10,201 nt of DNA from DASUFH01 sp036274645 (GTDB lineage Bacteria > Acidobacteriota > Terriglobia > 20CM-2-55-15), in the NCBI GenBank assembly GCA_036274645.1, contig DASUFH010000367.1, positions 1-10,201 of the forward strand. The letters run 5' to 3'. Each line of letters begins with the position of its first letter. Within the stretch, counting starts at the first letter, position 1. A program made the position numbers and the translations under genes. The notes below the pieces were generated by a model. The model did not search any database. It saw nothing but the letters and a program-made list of their open reading frames with translations, and had not been told where the DNA came from. Below, one piece after another: positions 1-6,553 of the stretch.

Positions 1-310
1 TCAGAATGACGTGGACCTTCCCGGCGCGCAGCATGTCGGGCATCTTGTCCCATTGTCCCTGGGTAAATTCCGGATCGACCTTCAGGAAGGCCGCAATGCG
101 CTTGGCGAGGTCGACCTCAAAACCGGTTACTTCGGTGGGCCGGTCATCCCGGGGAAAGACGTAAGGACCGCCGCCTTCCTGATCGCCTCCCCACAGCAGT
201 TTCCTGCCGCTGCGGATATCGTCGAACACGTCGGCGCGCGCCACGCCTGTCGACGCCAGCGACATCAGCGCCAAGCCGACGAGCATTCCCAGCGCAGTCC
301 GTCGGTTCAT
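1..310 (-). CDS. Periplasmic amino-acid-type ABC transporter substrate-binding protein (SBP_bac_3-like), 3' end cut off by the window
   Basis: Only the first 103 codons lie in the window; the rest runs off the left edge. The start is the ATG at 310-308, which overlaps the TGA of the upstream gene as ATGA, pointing to translational coupling. Residues 1-26 form a signal peptide: NRR followed by a hydrophobic stretch and an ARA-D cleavage site. The NRRTALG pattern is loosely Tat-like, but Sec export is equally possible. The mature part shows hallmarks of lobe 1 of family 3 binding proteins: a GFEVDLAKRIA motif (about residues 65-75) followed by a QWDKMPDMLRAGKVHVIL segment, matching the usual 'W..l...L..GkvD.i' pattern. 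Such proteins bind polar amino acids or related small amines for an ABC importer. No permease or ATPase is visible; they could lie beyond the edge, or the protein could be a fusion. The family call is firm, the ligand unknown. Confidence 0.85.
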   Translation of the reverse strand, partial: MNRRTALGMLVGLALMSLASTGVARADVFDDIRSGRKLLWGGDQEGGGPYVFPRDDRPTEVTGFEVDLAKRIAAFLKVDPEFTQGQWDKMPDMLRAGKVHVIL

Positions 311-1755
311 TCAGTGGCTGTTTCCTTTCGATCCATGGCGTATCGGACAATGAAGGGCCAAACCTGGGTGGCGTCGGCGCGAATCTCGGCAAACCGTCCG
401 TGCTCGATGTCCATCTTCCGCCACGATCCATTTTCTGAATAGGTGCAGCCCGACAGGTGACCGGTGTGCATCGCATCGGGCGCGATCCGGCAGCCATAGC
501 TGAACATGCGCGGCGGAAGATCGCTGCCAAGCCGCTCGTTGGCGATCTCGATCAGAGGCGCAACGTTCTGCGTGTTGTTGCGGGGCACACCGCCGCCGAC
601 CGAAAAGATTCCCGCGCGCGGCGTCTCGGTCATCATGCGGATCAACAAGGCGGAATCCAGTTCCGGCCAGACGATCAAAGGTTGCAGCCCCTGCCTGCGG
701 CGCCGTTCGTTGTGCACATAGAGATCATTGCCGATTTCAGAATCGACAAACGCGGGACACAGCACGGGAACCTTCCTGAGGTAGGCCGATTTCAGAATGC
801 CCCGCTCCCCGGGAAAGCGCTCGGCCAGATATTTCCCGATCGCCGCATGAAACTGGCTGGGCGAGATGGGATTTGTCGAATCGAAGGTCCACAGCACTTC
901 ATCGACGATGTGTTCGATGTGCGTAAAGTTCTCCTCGGGCTCCAGCGTGTCGGTCACCCGGTTCAACTTGTGCTCGGCGAGAAACAGATCCGAATGCGCG
1001 GGGTTGTGTTTGTAATGGCGCAGACCGACGCCTTCGATCAGTCCGTGGGCCATCAACGCTCCGGTGGACGAGATGCCATGGACCATTCCGAGATCGATCA
1101 TGTCGCAAATGACGAACGCCATCTTGGCGATCGTCATGGCGCCGGAAAGCGTCAGGAACGTGACGCACTCCGGATCGGAGGTCATGTCGACCAGACGCGC
1201 CGCGCCGGAAATCACCGACCGCCCGAAAGGCCACGCGCCGATCTCGTCAAAAAGGTTCTCGACCGAACTGCGCTTGTGATTCAGCCACTCGTCGAGCGCG
1301 CAGCGCAATACGGGCAGGACATACGTGGGGTCGGCAAAAACAGCGTCAGGGAAATAGCCATCGCGGATCTGACCTGGACGCGAAAGCTCTTCTTTGTTGA
1401 TAAAGACGGCGTCGGCGAGCTGATGGATGGTCCTGTCCGCGGCCTCCGAGTAGCGACCCACCACAAGGTACTTCTCGCCCGGAGCGGCTGTCCTGCCGAT
1501 ATCTTCGGCTCTGCTGACATCGCGAATCCATCCCGCCGACTGCATCCGGACAAAGACATCGCGCAATTCGGATCCGTCATAGACCACTCGGATCGTCTGG
1601 CCTTCCTCGATCCAGCGCCGCAGTTTGAAGGCCACCTCGCCCAGCATGCGCGCGCCAAACGACGAACGGCTCATCGCGGCGACGATCTCGCCCACGCTGC
1701 GATTTTTCCGGAGGTCAAGCCGCTCCAGCGGCTCGAGAAGCGTTTCGTTGCTCAT
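307..1755 (-). CDS. Deoxyhypusine synthase family protein (bacterial DHS-like, possible homospermidine/polyamine synthase)
   Basis: This 482-residue cytoplasmic protein carries the DHS fold in its C-terminal two thirds. Visible blocks are TFLTLSGAMTIAKM (199-212), GISSTGALMAHGL (227-239), VPVLCPAFVDSEIG (329-342), a His at 349 matching human His288, and GGGVPRNN (387-394). Eukaryotic DHS uses a lysine (human Lys329) to hold the aminobutyl group; the aligned residue here is Arg392, as I recall for many bacterial members. Bacteria lack the eIF5A substrate, so NAD-dependent aminobutyl transfer between small amines, giving homospermidine or a related polyamine, is a more reasonable role; this is inference. 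Residues 1-170 form an extension absent from the 369-residue human enzyme. The gene starts 9 bases after the stop of the spermidine-synthase-like gene and overlaps the binding-protein start by 4 bases. No good Shine-Dalgarno is seen, which fits coupled translation. Confidence 0.85.
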   Translation of the reverse strand: MSNETLLEPLERLDLRKNRSVGEIVAAMSRSSFGARMLGEVAFKLRRWIEEGQTIRVVYDGSELRDVFVRMQSAGWIRDVSRAEDIGRTAAPGEKYLVVGRYSEAADRTIHQLADAVFINKEELSRPGQIRDGYFPDAVFADPTYVLPVLRCALDEWLNHKRSSVENLFDEIGAWPFGRSVISGAARLVDMTSDPECVTFLTLSGAMTIAKMAFVICDMIDLGMVHGISSTGALMAHGLIEGVGLRHYKHNPAHSDLFLAEHKLNRVTDTLEPEENFTHIEHIVDEVLWTFDSTNPISPSQFHAAIGKYLAERFPGERGILKSAYLRKVPVLCPAFVDSEIGNDLYVHNERRRRQGLQPLIVWPELDSALLIRMMTETPRAGIFSVGGGVPRNNTQNVAPLIEIANERLGSDLPPRMFSYGCRIAPDAMHTGHLSGCTYSENGSWRKMDIEHGRFAEIRADATQVWPFIVRYAMDRKETATE

Positions 1756-1764
1756 CGAAGCAAT

Positions 1765-4700
1765 TTATACGCCACCCAGGTCGCGATAAAGACGATAAAT
1801 ATTCACGTCGGCGGGAAACATTCGCAGTCCGGTCTTGAGAACGCTGCGCGCATCGTCATTCCGGCCGGCAGCGCGGTAAAGCGACGCCAGTTTGAGGTAG
1901 ATCTCGGGATCGCGGTCGAACGCGTACCGCGCCAGGAATTCGTATTCGCGGATGGCATCCGCCGGCATGTTGCGGTCTTCGAACAGCCGCGCCAGACGCA
2001 GATGCGCCCAATACGAATACGGGTCGAACTGCAACGACGTCTCGATCGCCTGGAGGCCCTGCTCCATCTTGAGCGAGTTGAGCCGATATTCTCCAAGGGC
2101 CGCCCAGTGCAGGCTGGGATTCTTCGGATTGGTCTCCAGATACTGTTCCATCCGGGTAGCCGCTTCATCCCAGCGCCGTTCGGCGGCAGCCGCTTCCGCC
2201 AGCTTTCTCAGCGGAGTGGGTCTGGTAGGATCGGCCGCCGCGGCCAACGCGTAGCGGCGGGCCGCTTCCGCGCCGTTCCCCTCCTTGTCGCTCCGGATGC
2301 CCCACAGCTCCTGGGTCTCCGCCGCGAGCGGACCGGCGGAGCCCGCGGCCTTCTCGGCCTTTTCGAGCGCCAGGCGCGCCTCCAGAAGCGCGTCGGTAGC
2401 CAGTGCGATCCGCGCGCGCGCCAGACTGAGCAGCGTGTCATCCGCGCGATCCTGCTGAGCGAGTTTGTCGACCGCCTGACGGGCCAGATCGACGCGGTCC
2501 ATGTCGAGAAAGGGCTCGACCATTGCCGTGTATGTCCTCTCCCAGCTTGAAGACGTCGCGCCCGGCGGGACAAGGCCATCCCTGGCGGCATCGAGCACCG
2601 CGGCGTTCAAATCGCGCGTTTGCACGAACAACTGCCGCGGAGCGTGAAATTCCAGCGTCGGATGATCGTCACTATTGCGGCGATCGGTCACCGCCAGCTG
2701 CGCGAGCGGCCCGGTTGAGGTGACGTAATAGGCGAGCAGTCCTTCCGGCCGGGTCATCTTCAGGTAATCGCGCAAGTCGGCGGCCACACGGGGATCCTTG
2801 CCCAACGCGACCATACGGTCAATGTTCAACCGCTGGGGCTGGCGCGAAGCGATGATGATCAGATCGCCGCCGGTCACCCACGCCGACATCTCCGGAAACT
2901 TCGCGTGTACTTCGTAGAGAATCATGCGGAGATCTTCCGGATCGAGTTCGTACAACTGGACCCACTGGGCAAAGATGCCGTCGGGCTTCAGCACCTGCGC
3001 GGCCCGCTCATAGAAGTCCGACGTGAACAGGCTGGCGACTCCCGCCACCCAGGGATTCGACGGCTCGGAGATGATCACATCGTACTGGCGCGACGTCACA
3101 TTCATCACGTGCCGCGCGTCGGCAAACGTCATCTTCACCTTGGGGTTCTTGTAACTGTCCTTGTTGATCGACGAGAAATTCGGCGCCGCGTCGAACACCG
3201 CCCGCTCGATCTCGATGCAGTCGATGGTTTCCAGTTCCTCGAGCGTGGCGGCGGCGCCGACAGTCACACCGGATCCATATCCAATGATCATCAGCGAGCG
3301 GGGTTGCGGGTGATACAGCACCGGCAGGTATCCCACCATCAACTGCGTCGCCATGTCGGCGCGATTCGACGCGTCGACCTTTCCATTGGTACGGAGCCCC
3401 AGATAATCTTCGCCGCGCCGCACGGAGATCGTCGCGTTGCTGCCTTCCTGGAAGTACGTGACTTCGGTGTCCTGATAGTGCTCCGCAATCGTCAGTTCCG
3501 GCCGTGAAGAAAACTGCTGCGAGTACACAAGAATGCCCTGGTCCAGCATCGAGGGTTTCCAGAAGGTCCCGCCCCTCATCGTGAGTGTCGCGACAACGAG
3601 CAGCGCGAGCGCGCCCCACCGGGCGAAAGCGCTGCGGGAAGACTCATGGCTCAGCAGAGCGAAGGCCAGCGCGGAATTGACGAACAATCCGGCCAGGATC
3701 GTGCGCTCGGCTCCGAGATAGGGCAGCAGAAGGAACCCGGCGGCAACGGACCCGATGATCGCGCCCACCGTATTGATGGAATACACGCCTCCGATCGTAC
3801 TGCCCAGCGCCCGCATCCGGACCGAAACCATCTGGCTGGCCACGGGCAGCGTTGCGCCCATGCAAAGCGTGGCGAAGATCATGAGCCCGGCCGAACATAG
3901 AAACTGCGACGCGAGGACCGCTGGAAACGAATAGTCCATTGCCCGCAACATGCCCACCAGCACGTACGGCAGCACGATGTATCCGGCCAGGAAGATCAGC
4001 CCGCCGATGGCCACCCCGAACTGCAGGAACCCCAGCAGGCGTAGACCGGCCGTGGGACGCCAGCGCCCGATGATCGCGCTGCCCAGGGCGATCCCGACGA
4101 GAAAGGTGACCAGCATGATGGAAAACGCATACGTCGAACTGCCAATCATGGCGCTGAGCGCCCGGGTCCAGGCCACTTCATAGAACATGGACGCCAGTCC
4201 CGATCCCGCCAGCGTCGCCAACACCAGCGCATCCCGCGAACGATCCGCCTGGACGGCCGGCGCCGGAGACTCCGGAACCCGCGCCGGAGCGCGTTCCTGC
4301 ATCCGGACTCGCGAATCGAGCCAGATGGCCAGGGCGCCGATGAGGATGTTGACCGCGCCAATCGCCAGAGTGGAAAGACGATTCCCGAATGTTGGAATCA
4401 GCGCCAGGGCAGCAATCAGCGTTCCGGCCGCGGCGCCGAACGTATTGAGCGCATACAGGACCGCGACCTTGCGCTCCACTTCGTCAATCGCGCGCGCAAA
4501 AAAACGCGCCAGAGCAGGCAGCGTGCCGCCCATCATGAACGTCGGAACCAGCAGGATCACAAAACTGGTCAGAAATCGCACACTGATATCCGCGGCGGGA
4601 ACGCCCTCCACCGATGGCGCCAGCGCCATGTACAGCTTGTCGAGAAGGCGGAATATGAAAGGAACCAGCGCCGCGGAAATCCCGATACCGATTTCGAGCA

Positions 4701-4911
4701 TCCCGTAGAAACGGAGCGGACGCGCCACCTGGTCGGTCTTGCGCCCGAGCGCCCAGCTGCCCAGGGCGAGCCCGGCCATGAATGCGGAAAGCACCACGGC
4801 GATGGCGTGCGACGTATTGCCGAAAACCAGACCAGTCAGGCGAACCCAGACAACCTCGTAGACGAGTCCCGTCGCCCCCGAGAGGAAAAAAATCAGGTAA
4901 AGCAGAAGCAT
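1765..4911 (-). CDS. Fused polytopic membrane / spermidine-synthase-like / TPR protein
   Basis: This 1048-residue protein has three parts. Residues 1 to about 450 are membrane helices in two similar halves: each opens with a GL-x-YEV-x-W-x-R type motif (LVYEVVWVRL near 16-25, MFYEVAWTRAL in the second half) and repeats a G-x-TLP...Y-x-x-N-T-x-GA block, so the bundle is an internal duplication. Residues about 480-700 are a Rossmann methyltransferase-like domain of the spermidine synthase family: GYGSG (544-548) for the nucleotide, an acidic CIEIE end to strand 2 (565-569), FADAR (596-600), and SEPSNPW (615-621) where classic enzymes have the catalytic DSxDP. The Asp is thus Glu616. Residues about 780-1048 are TPR-like helical pairs. 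Such fused proteins are common in Acidobacteriota and their reaction is not established. The gene is first in a probable three-gene operon. The ATG at 4911 lacks a clear Shine-Dalgarno but the hydrophobic N-terminus starts right there. Confidence 0.88.
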   Translation of the reverse strand: MLLLYLIFFLSGATGLVYEVVWVRLTGLVFGNTSHAIAVVLSAFMAGLALGSWALGRKTDQVARPLRFYGMLEIGIGISAALVPFIFRLLDKLYMALAPSVEGVPAADISVRFLTSFVILLVPTFMMGGTLPALARFFARAIDEVERKVAVLYALNTFGAAAGTLIAALALIPTFGNRLSTLAIGAVNILIGALAIWLDSRVRMQERAPARVPESPAPAVQADRSRDALVLATLAGSGLASMFYEVAWTRALSAMIGSSTYAFSIMLVTFLVGIALGSAIIGRWRPTAGLRLLGFLQFGVAIGGLIFLAGYIVLPYVLVGMLRAMDYSFPAVLASQFLCSAGLMIFATLCMGATLPVASQMVSVRMRALGSTIGGVYSINTVGAIIGSVAAGFLLLPYLGAERTILAGLFVNSALAFALLSHESSRSAFARWGALALLVVATLTMRGGTFWKPSMLDQGILVYSQQFSSRPELTIAEHYQDTEVTYFQEGSNATISVRRGEDYLGLRTNGKVDASNRADMATQLMVGYLPVLYHPQPRSLMIIGYGSGVTVGAAATLEELETIDCIEIERAVFDAAPNFSSINKDSYKNPKVKMTFADARHVMNVTSRQYDVIISEPSNPWVAGVASLFTSDFYERAAQVLKPDGIFAQWVQLYELDPEDLRMILYEVHAKFPEMSAWVTGGDLIIIASRQPQRLNIDRMVALGKDPRVAADLRDYLKMTRPEGLLAYYVTSTGPLAQLAVTDRRNSDDHPTLEFHAPRQLFVQTRDLNAAVLDAARDGLVPPGATSSSWERTYTAMVEPFLDMDRVDLARQAVDKLAQQDRADDTLLSLARARIALATDALLEARLALEKAEKAAGSAGPLAAETQELWGIRSDKEGNGAEAARRYALAAAADPTRPTPLRKLAEAAAAERRWDEAATRMEQYLETNPKNPSLHWAALGEYRLNSLKMEQGLQAIETSLQFDPYSYWAHLRLARLFEDRNMPADAIREYEFLARYAFDRDPEIYLKLASLYRAAGRNDDARSVLKTGLRMFPADVNIYRLYRDLGGV

Positions 4912-4920
4912 GGAGCGCCG

Positions 4921-4974
4921 ATTGTATCAATTTGCGCCAGGTTCATTACACAGCGGACAACAGCCAGCGCACAA
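4921..4974 (-). promoter_or_regulatory. Weak candidate promoter for the leftward operon in the divergent intergenic region
   Basis: The 82-base gap between the leftward operon and the rightward DUF3237 gene must hold divergent control signals. Reading the minus strand, TTGTGC (4974-4969) and TGTAAT (4950-4945) are separated by 18 bases and could act as -35 and -10 boxes, giving a leader of roughly 25-30 bases. A better -10 match, TACAAT (4926-4921), has no matching -35 and would leave almost no leader. Both matches are imperfect, and no convincing plus-strand promoter was found. This is a guess from consensus similarity only. Confidence 0.22.
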
Positions 4975-4982
4975 CGGACAAC
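4955..4982. repeat. Heptamer repeats in the divergent intergenic region (possible operator)
   Basis: GGACAAC occurs at 4955-4961 and again at 4976-4982, exactly 21 bases apart (two helical turns), with the related GCACAAC at 4969-4975 directly abutting the second copy. The group overlaps the candidate minus-strand -35 box, a position where a regulator could bind and affect both divergent transcripts. The copies are short and could be chance. Confidence 0.3.
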
Positions 4983-4993
4983 GGCGGGACTGG

Positions 4994-5467
4994 ATGTACA
5001 CTCTCCCGGTGAACACCCCACAACCCGAATTCGCCTTCGAAGTCCACGCCGAGATCGGCCAGCCCATTCGCGTCGGCGCCGTCCCTGGCGGGGAGCGCCG
5101 CATGATCCCCATCACCGGCGGAACGTTTTCCGGCCCGGGACTGAATGGCCGCATCCTGCCCGGCGGCGCGGACCACCAATTGATCCAGCCGGACGGATTC
5201 AGCCAGCTCGAAGCCCGTTACACACTCGAAACCGACGCAGGCGAGACGATCTACGTGACCAATCGCGGCATCCGCCACGGGCCACCTGAGGTCCTGGCGC
5301 GGCTGAACGCCGGTGAATCGGTTGACCCGGCGCTCATCTACTTCCGCACCGCCGCAACGCTCGAAACCGCTTCGCCGCGACTTCAGTGGATGACCCGAAC
5401 CTTGTTCGTATGCGCCGGCGAGCGCTATCCCACCGGCGTGGTCGTTCGTTTTTACCGCCTGCTCTGA
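4994..5467 (+). CDS. DUF3237 family protein
   Basis: The protein has 157 residues when started at the ATG at 4994. Residues 10 to the end match the whole DUF3237 pattern: FEVHAEIGQPIRVG, then GERRMIPITGGTFSGPGLNG, LPGGADHQL, ARYTLETDAGETIYVTNRG, RHGPPEVLARL and a C-terminal YFRTAA...VVRFYRLL segment. Members are small, single-domain beta-barrel-like proteins with no assigned reaction; there is no signal peptide, so it should be cytoplasmic. The frame stays open upstream to 4910, but that extension (28 residues) is polar, unlike the family, and overlaps the start of the divergent gene, so 4994 is preferred; GTG at 5009 is an alternative. No strong Shine-Dalgarno precedes either. It is 36 bases upstream of the first propeller gene in the same direction and may be cotranscribed with it. 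The family call is secure, the function unknown. Confidence 0.88.
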   Translation: MYTLPVNTPQPEFAFEVHAEIGQPIRVGAVPGGERRMIPITGGTFSGPGLNGRILPGGADHQLIQPDGFSQLEARYTLETDAGETIYVTNRGIRHGPPEVLARLNAGESVDPALIYFRTAATLETASPRLQWMTRTLFVCAGERYPTGVVVRFYRLL

Positions 5468-5473
5468 TAGATT

Positions 5474-5500
5474 CTCCGGCATCTGTCCCAGGCCGGAGGA
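5474..5500 (+). promoter_or_regulatory. Small hairpin overlapping the Shine-Dalgarno site of the first propeller gene
   Basis: CTCCGGC (5474-5480) and GCCGGAG (5492-5498) form a perfect 7-base-pair stem with an 11-base loop. The right arm includes most of the GGAGGA ribosome-binding site (5495-5500) that serves the ATG at 5504. In RNA the stem would partly hide the site, so it could tune translation or be opened by ribosomes finishing the DUF3237 gene 6 bases upstream (stop 5465-5467). It lacks a following T-run, so it is not a standard terminator. Regulation is inferred, not shown. Confidence 0.35.
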
Positions 5501-5503
5501 ACT

Positions 5504-6544
5504 ATGAAGCAAATTCTCAGATTTGCGGCGGTCGCGCTCGCGATCGTTCCATGGACCATGCCTTCACTCGCGCAGCGAGGGCAAAACATCAGGGAAATCC
5601 CGTACGCGTCTGTCTCCGACTTTCTGAAATTGCCTCCCAATGTGTACATGGGCGAAGGGATCGGGGTCGCCCGAGACTCCAGAGGGCACGTCTACACGTA
5701 CACGCGCAGCGGCGTCACGCGGCTTTACGAGTTCGACGAAAAGGGCGTTTTCGTGCGTGAAATCAGTCCCGGCAACTATGCGTTCGAAATGGCGCACGCG
5801 GTCCGGGTGGACCCGCAGGACAACGTCTGGATCGTCGATGAAGGCACGAACATGGTGGTGAAGTTCAATCGCGATGGGCGCGCTGCGCTGATCATCGGGC
5901 GCCGGCCGGACCCCTTCGACGGGCTTCCGACGGCCGCCACGTTTGCCCAGAATCCCAACCCGCCTCTTCCGTACCGGTTCGACCGGCCCACGGATATCGC
6001 GTTCGACGCCGCGGGCAATTTTTTCGTGGCGGACGGATACGGCAACTCGCGCATCGCCAAATACGACAAGACCGGGCGCTTTCTGAAGACCACCGGATCG
6101 CGCGGCAACGGCCCAGGCCAGCTCAACACGCCGCATTCGATCCAGACCGACGCCGCCGGTAATGTGTACGTCGCCGATCGCGGCAATAATCGGATTCAGG
6201 TGTACGACAACGATCTGAATCTGATCCGCAGCATCACCGGAATCGGATCACCCTGGGCCGTGTGCATCACGCCCGCCCCGCATCAGTATCTCTACAGCTC
6301 GAACTCCAGTCCGGAGAACAACAACTCCGCGCAGGTAGCGACATCCGGCGAGATCTATAAAATGGAACTCGACGGGACGGTCCTCGGAAAATTCGGCAAG
6401 GGCGGAAAGATGTCGGGTGAGTTCAGCACCACCCATGCCATGGACTGCCGTGTCGAAAACGAACTGCTCATCGGCGAAATCACCAGCTGGCGGGTGCAGA
6501 AGGTGACGCTCAAACCGCAATCGGCGACCGGCGCCGGGAAATAG
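5504..6544 (+). CDS. Secreted NHL six-bladed beta-propeller, PAL-like with intact putative zinc site
   Basis: This is a 346-residue protein with a signal peptide (hydrophobic 6-19, probable cleavage after SLA, residue 23), so it acts outside the cytoplasm. NHL-type blades are visible at about 98-125, 158-190, 208-236 and 310-335. The blades resemble the peptidyl-alpha-hydroxyglycine amidating lyase (PAL) propeller: MAHAVRVD (96-103), ADGYGNSR (176-183), NTPHSIQTD (208-216), VADRGNNR (223-230) and TTHAMDC (309-315). By alignment from memory with rat PAL, His98, His211 and His311 match the zinc ligands His585, His690 and His786; Tyr179 matches Tyr654, Arg226 matches Arg706 and Arg68 matches Arg533. 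The active site thus looks preserved, although a bacterial substrate is unknown. A good GGAGGA site sits 4 bases upstream of the ATG. The gene is followed 9 bases later by a paralogue, and the two probably form one transcript. Confidence 0.85.
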   Translation: MKQILRFAAVALAIVPWTMPSLAQRGQNIREIPYASVSDFLKLPPNVYMGEGIGVARDSRGHVYTYTRSGVTRLYEFDEKGVFVREISPGNYAFEMAHAVRVDPQDNVWIVDEGTNMVVKFNRDGRAALIIGRRPDPFDGLPTAATFAQNPNPPLPYRFDRPTDIAFDAAGNFFVADGYGNSRIAKYDKTGRFLKTTGSRGNGPGQLNTPHSIQTDAAGNVYVADRGNNRIQVYDNDLNLIRSITGIGSPWAVCITPAPHQYLYSSNSSPENNNSAQVATSGEIYKMELDGTVLGKFGKGGKMSGEFSTTHAMDCRVENELLIGEITSWRVQKVTLKPQSATGAGK

Positions 6545-6553
6545 GAGGCTGCA

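Noticed and set aside
11..442. 143-codon open frame on the plus strand
   Set aside because: It crosses the junction of two real minus-strand genes and has no family resemblance, whereas the opposite strand encodes a clear signal peptide and binding-protein motif.
307..1755. Calling the DHS-like protein a true deoxyhypusine synthase
   Set aside because: Bacteria lack eIF5A and the lysine used by the eukaryotic enzyme is Arg here, so only the family name is supported.
457..2550. 697-codon open frame on the plus strand
   Set aside because: It lies opposite the DHS-like and spermidine-synthase-like genes, which show clear family motifs. Its translation is rich in Arg, His, Gln and Asp with no recognisable domain, as expected for a shadow frame in high-GC DNA.
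4910..4993. Upstream start for the DUF3237 gene at 4910
   Set aside because: The extra 28 residues do not look like DUF3237 and would overlap the start of the divergent gene; the ATG at 4994 gives the usual family length.
5504..6544. Calling the first propeller a peptide-amidating enzyme outright
   Set aside because: The zinc-site match is suggestive, but no monooxygenase partner (PHM) is encoded nearby and the fold is used for many functions; kept as PAL-like.
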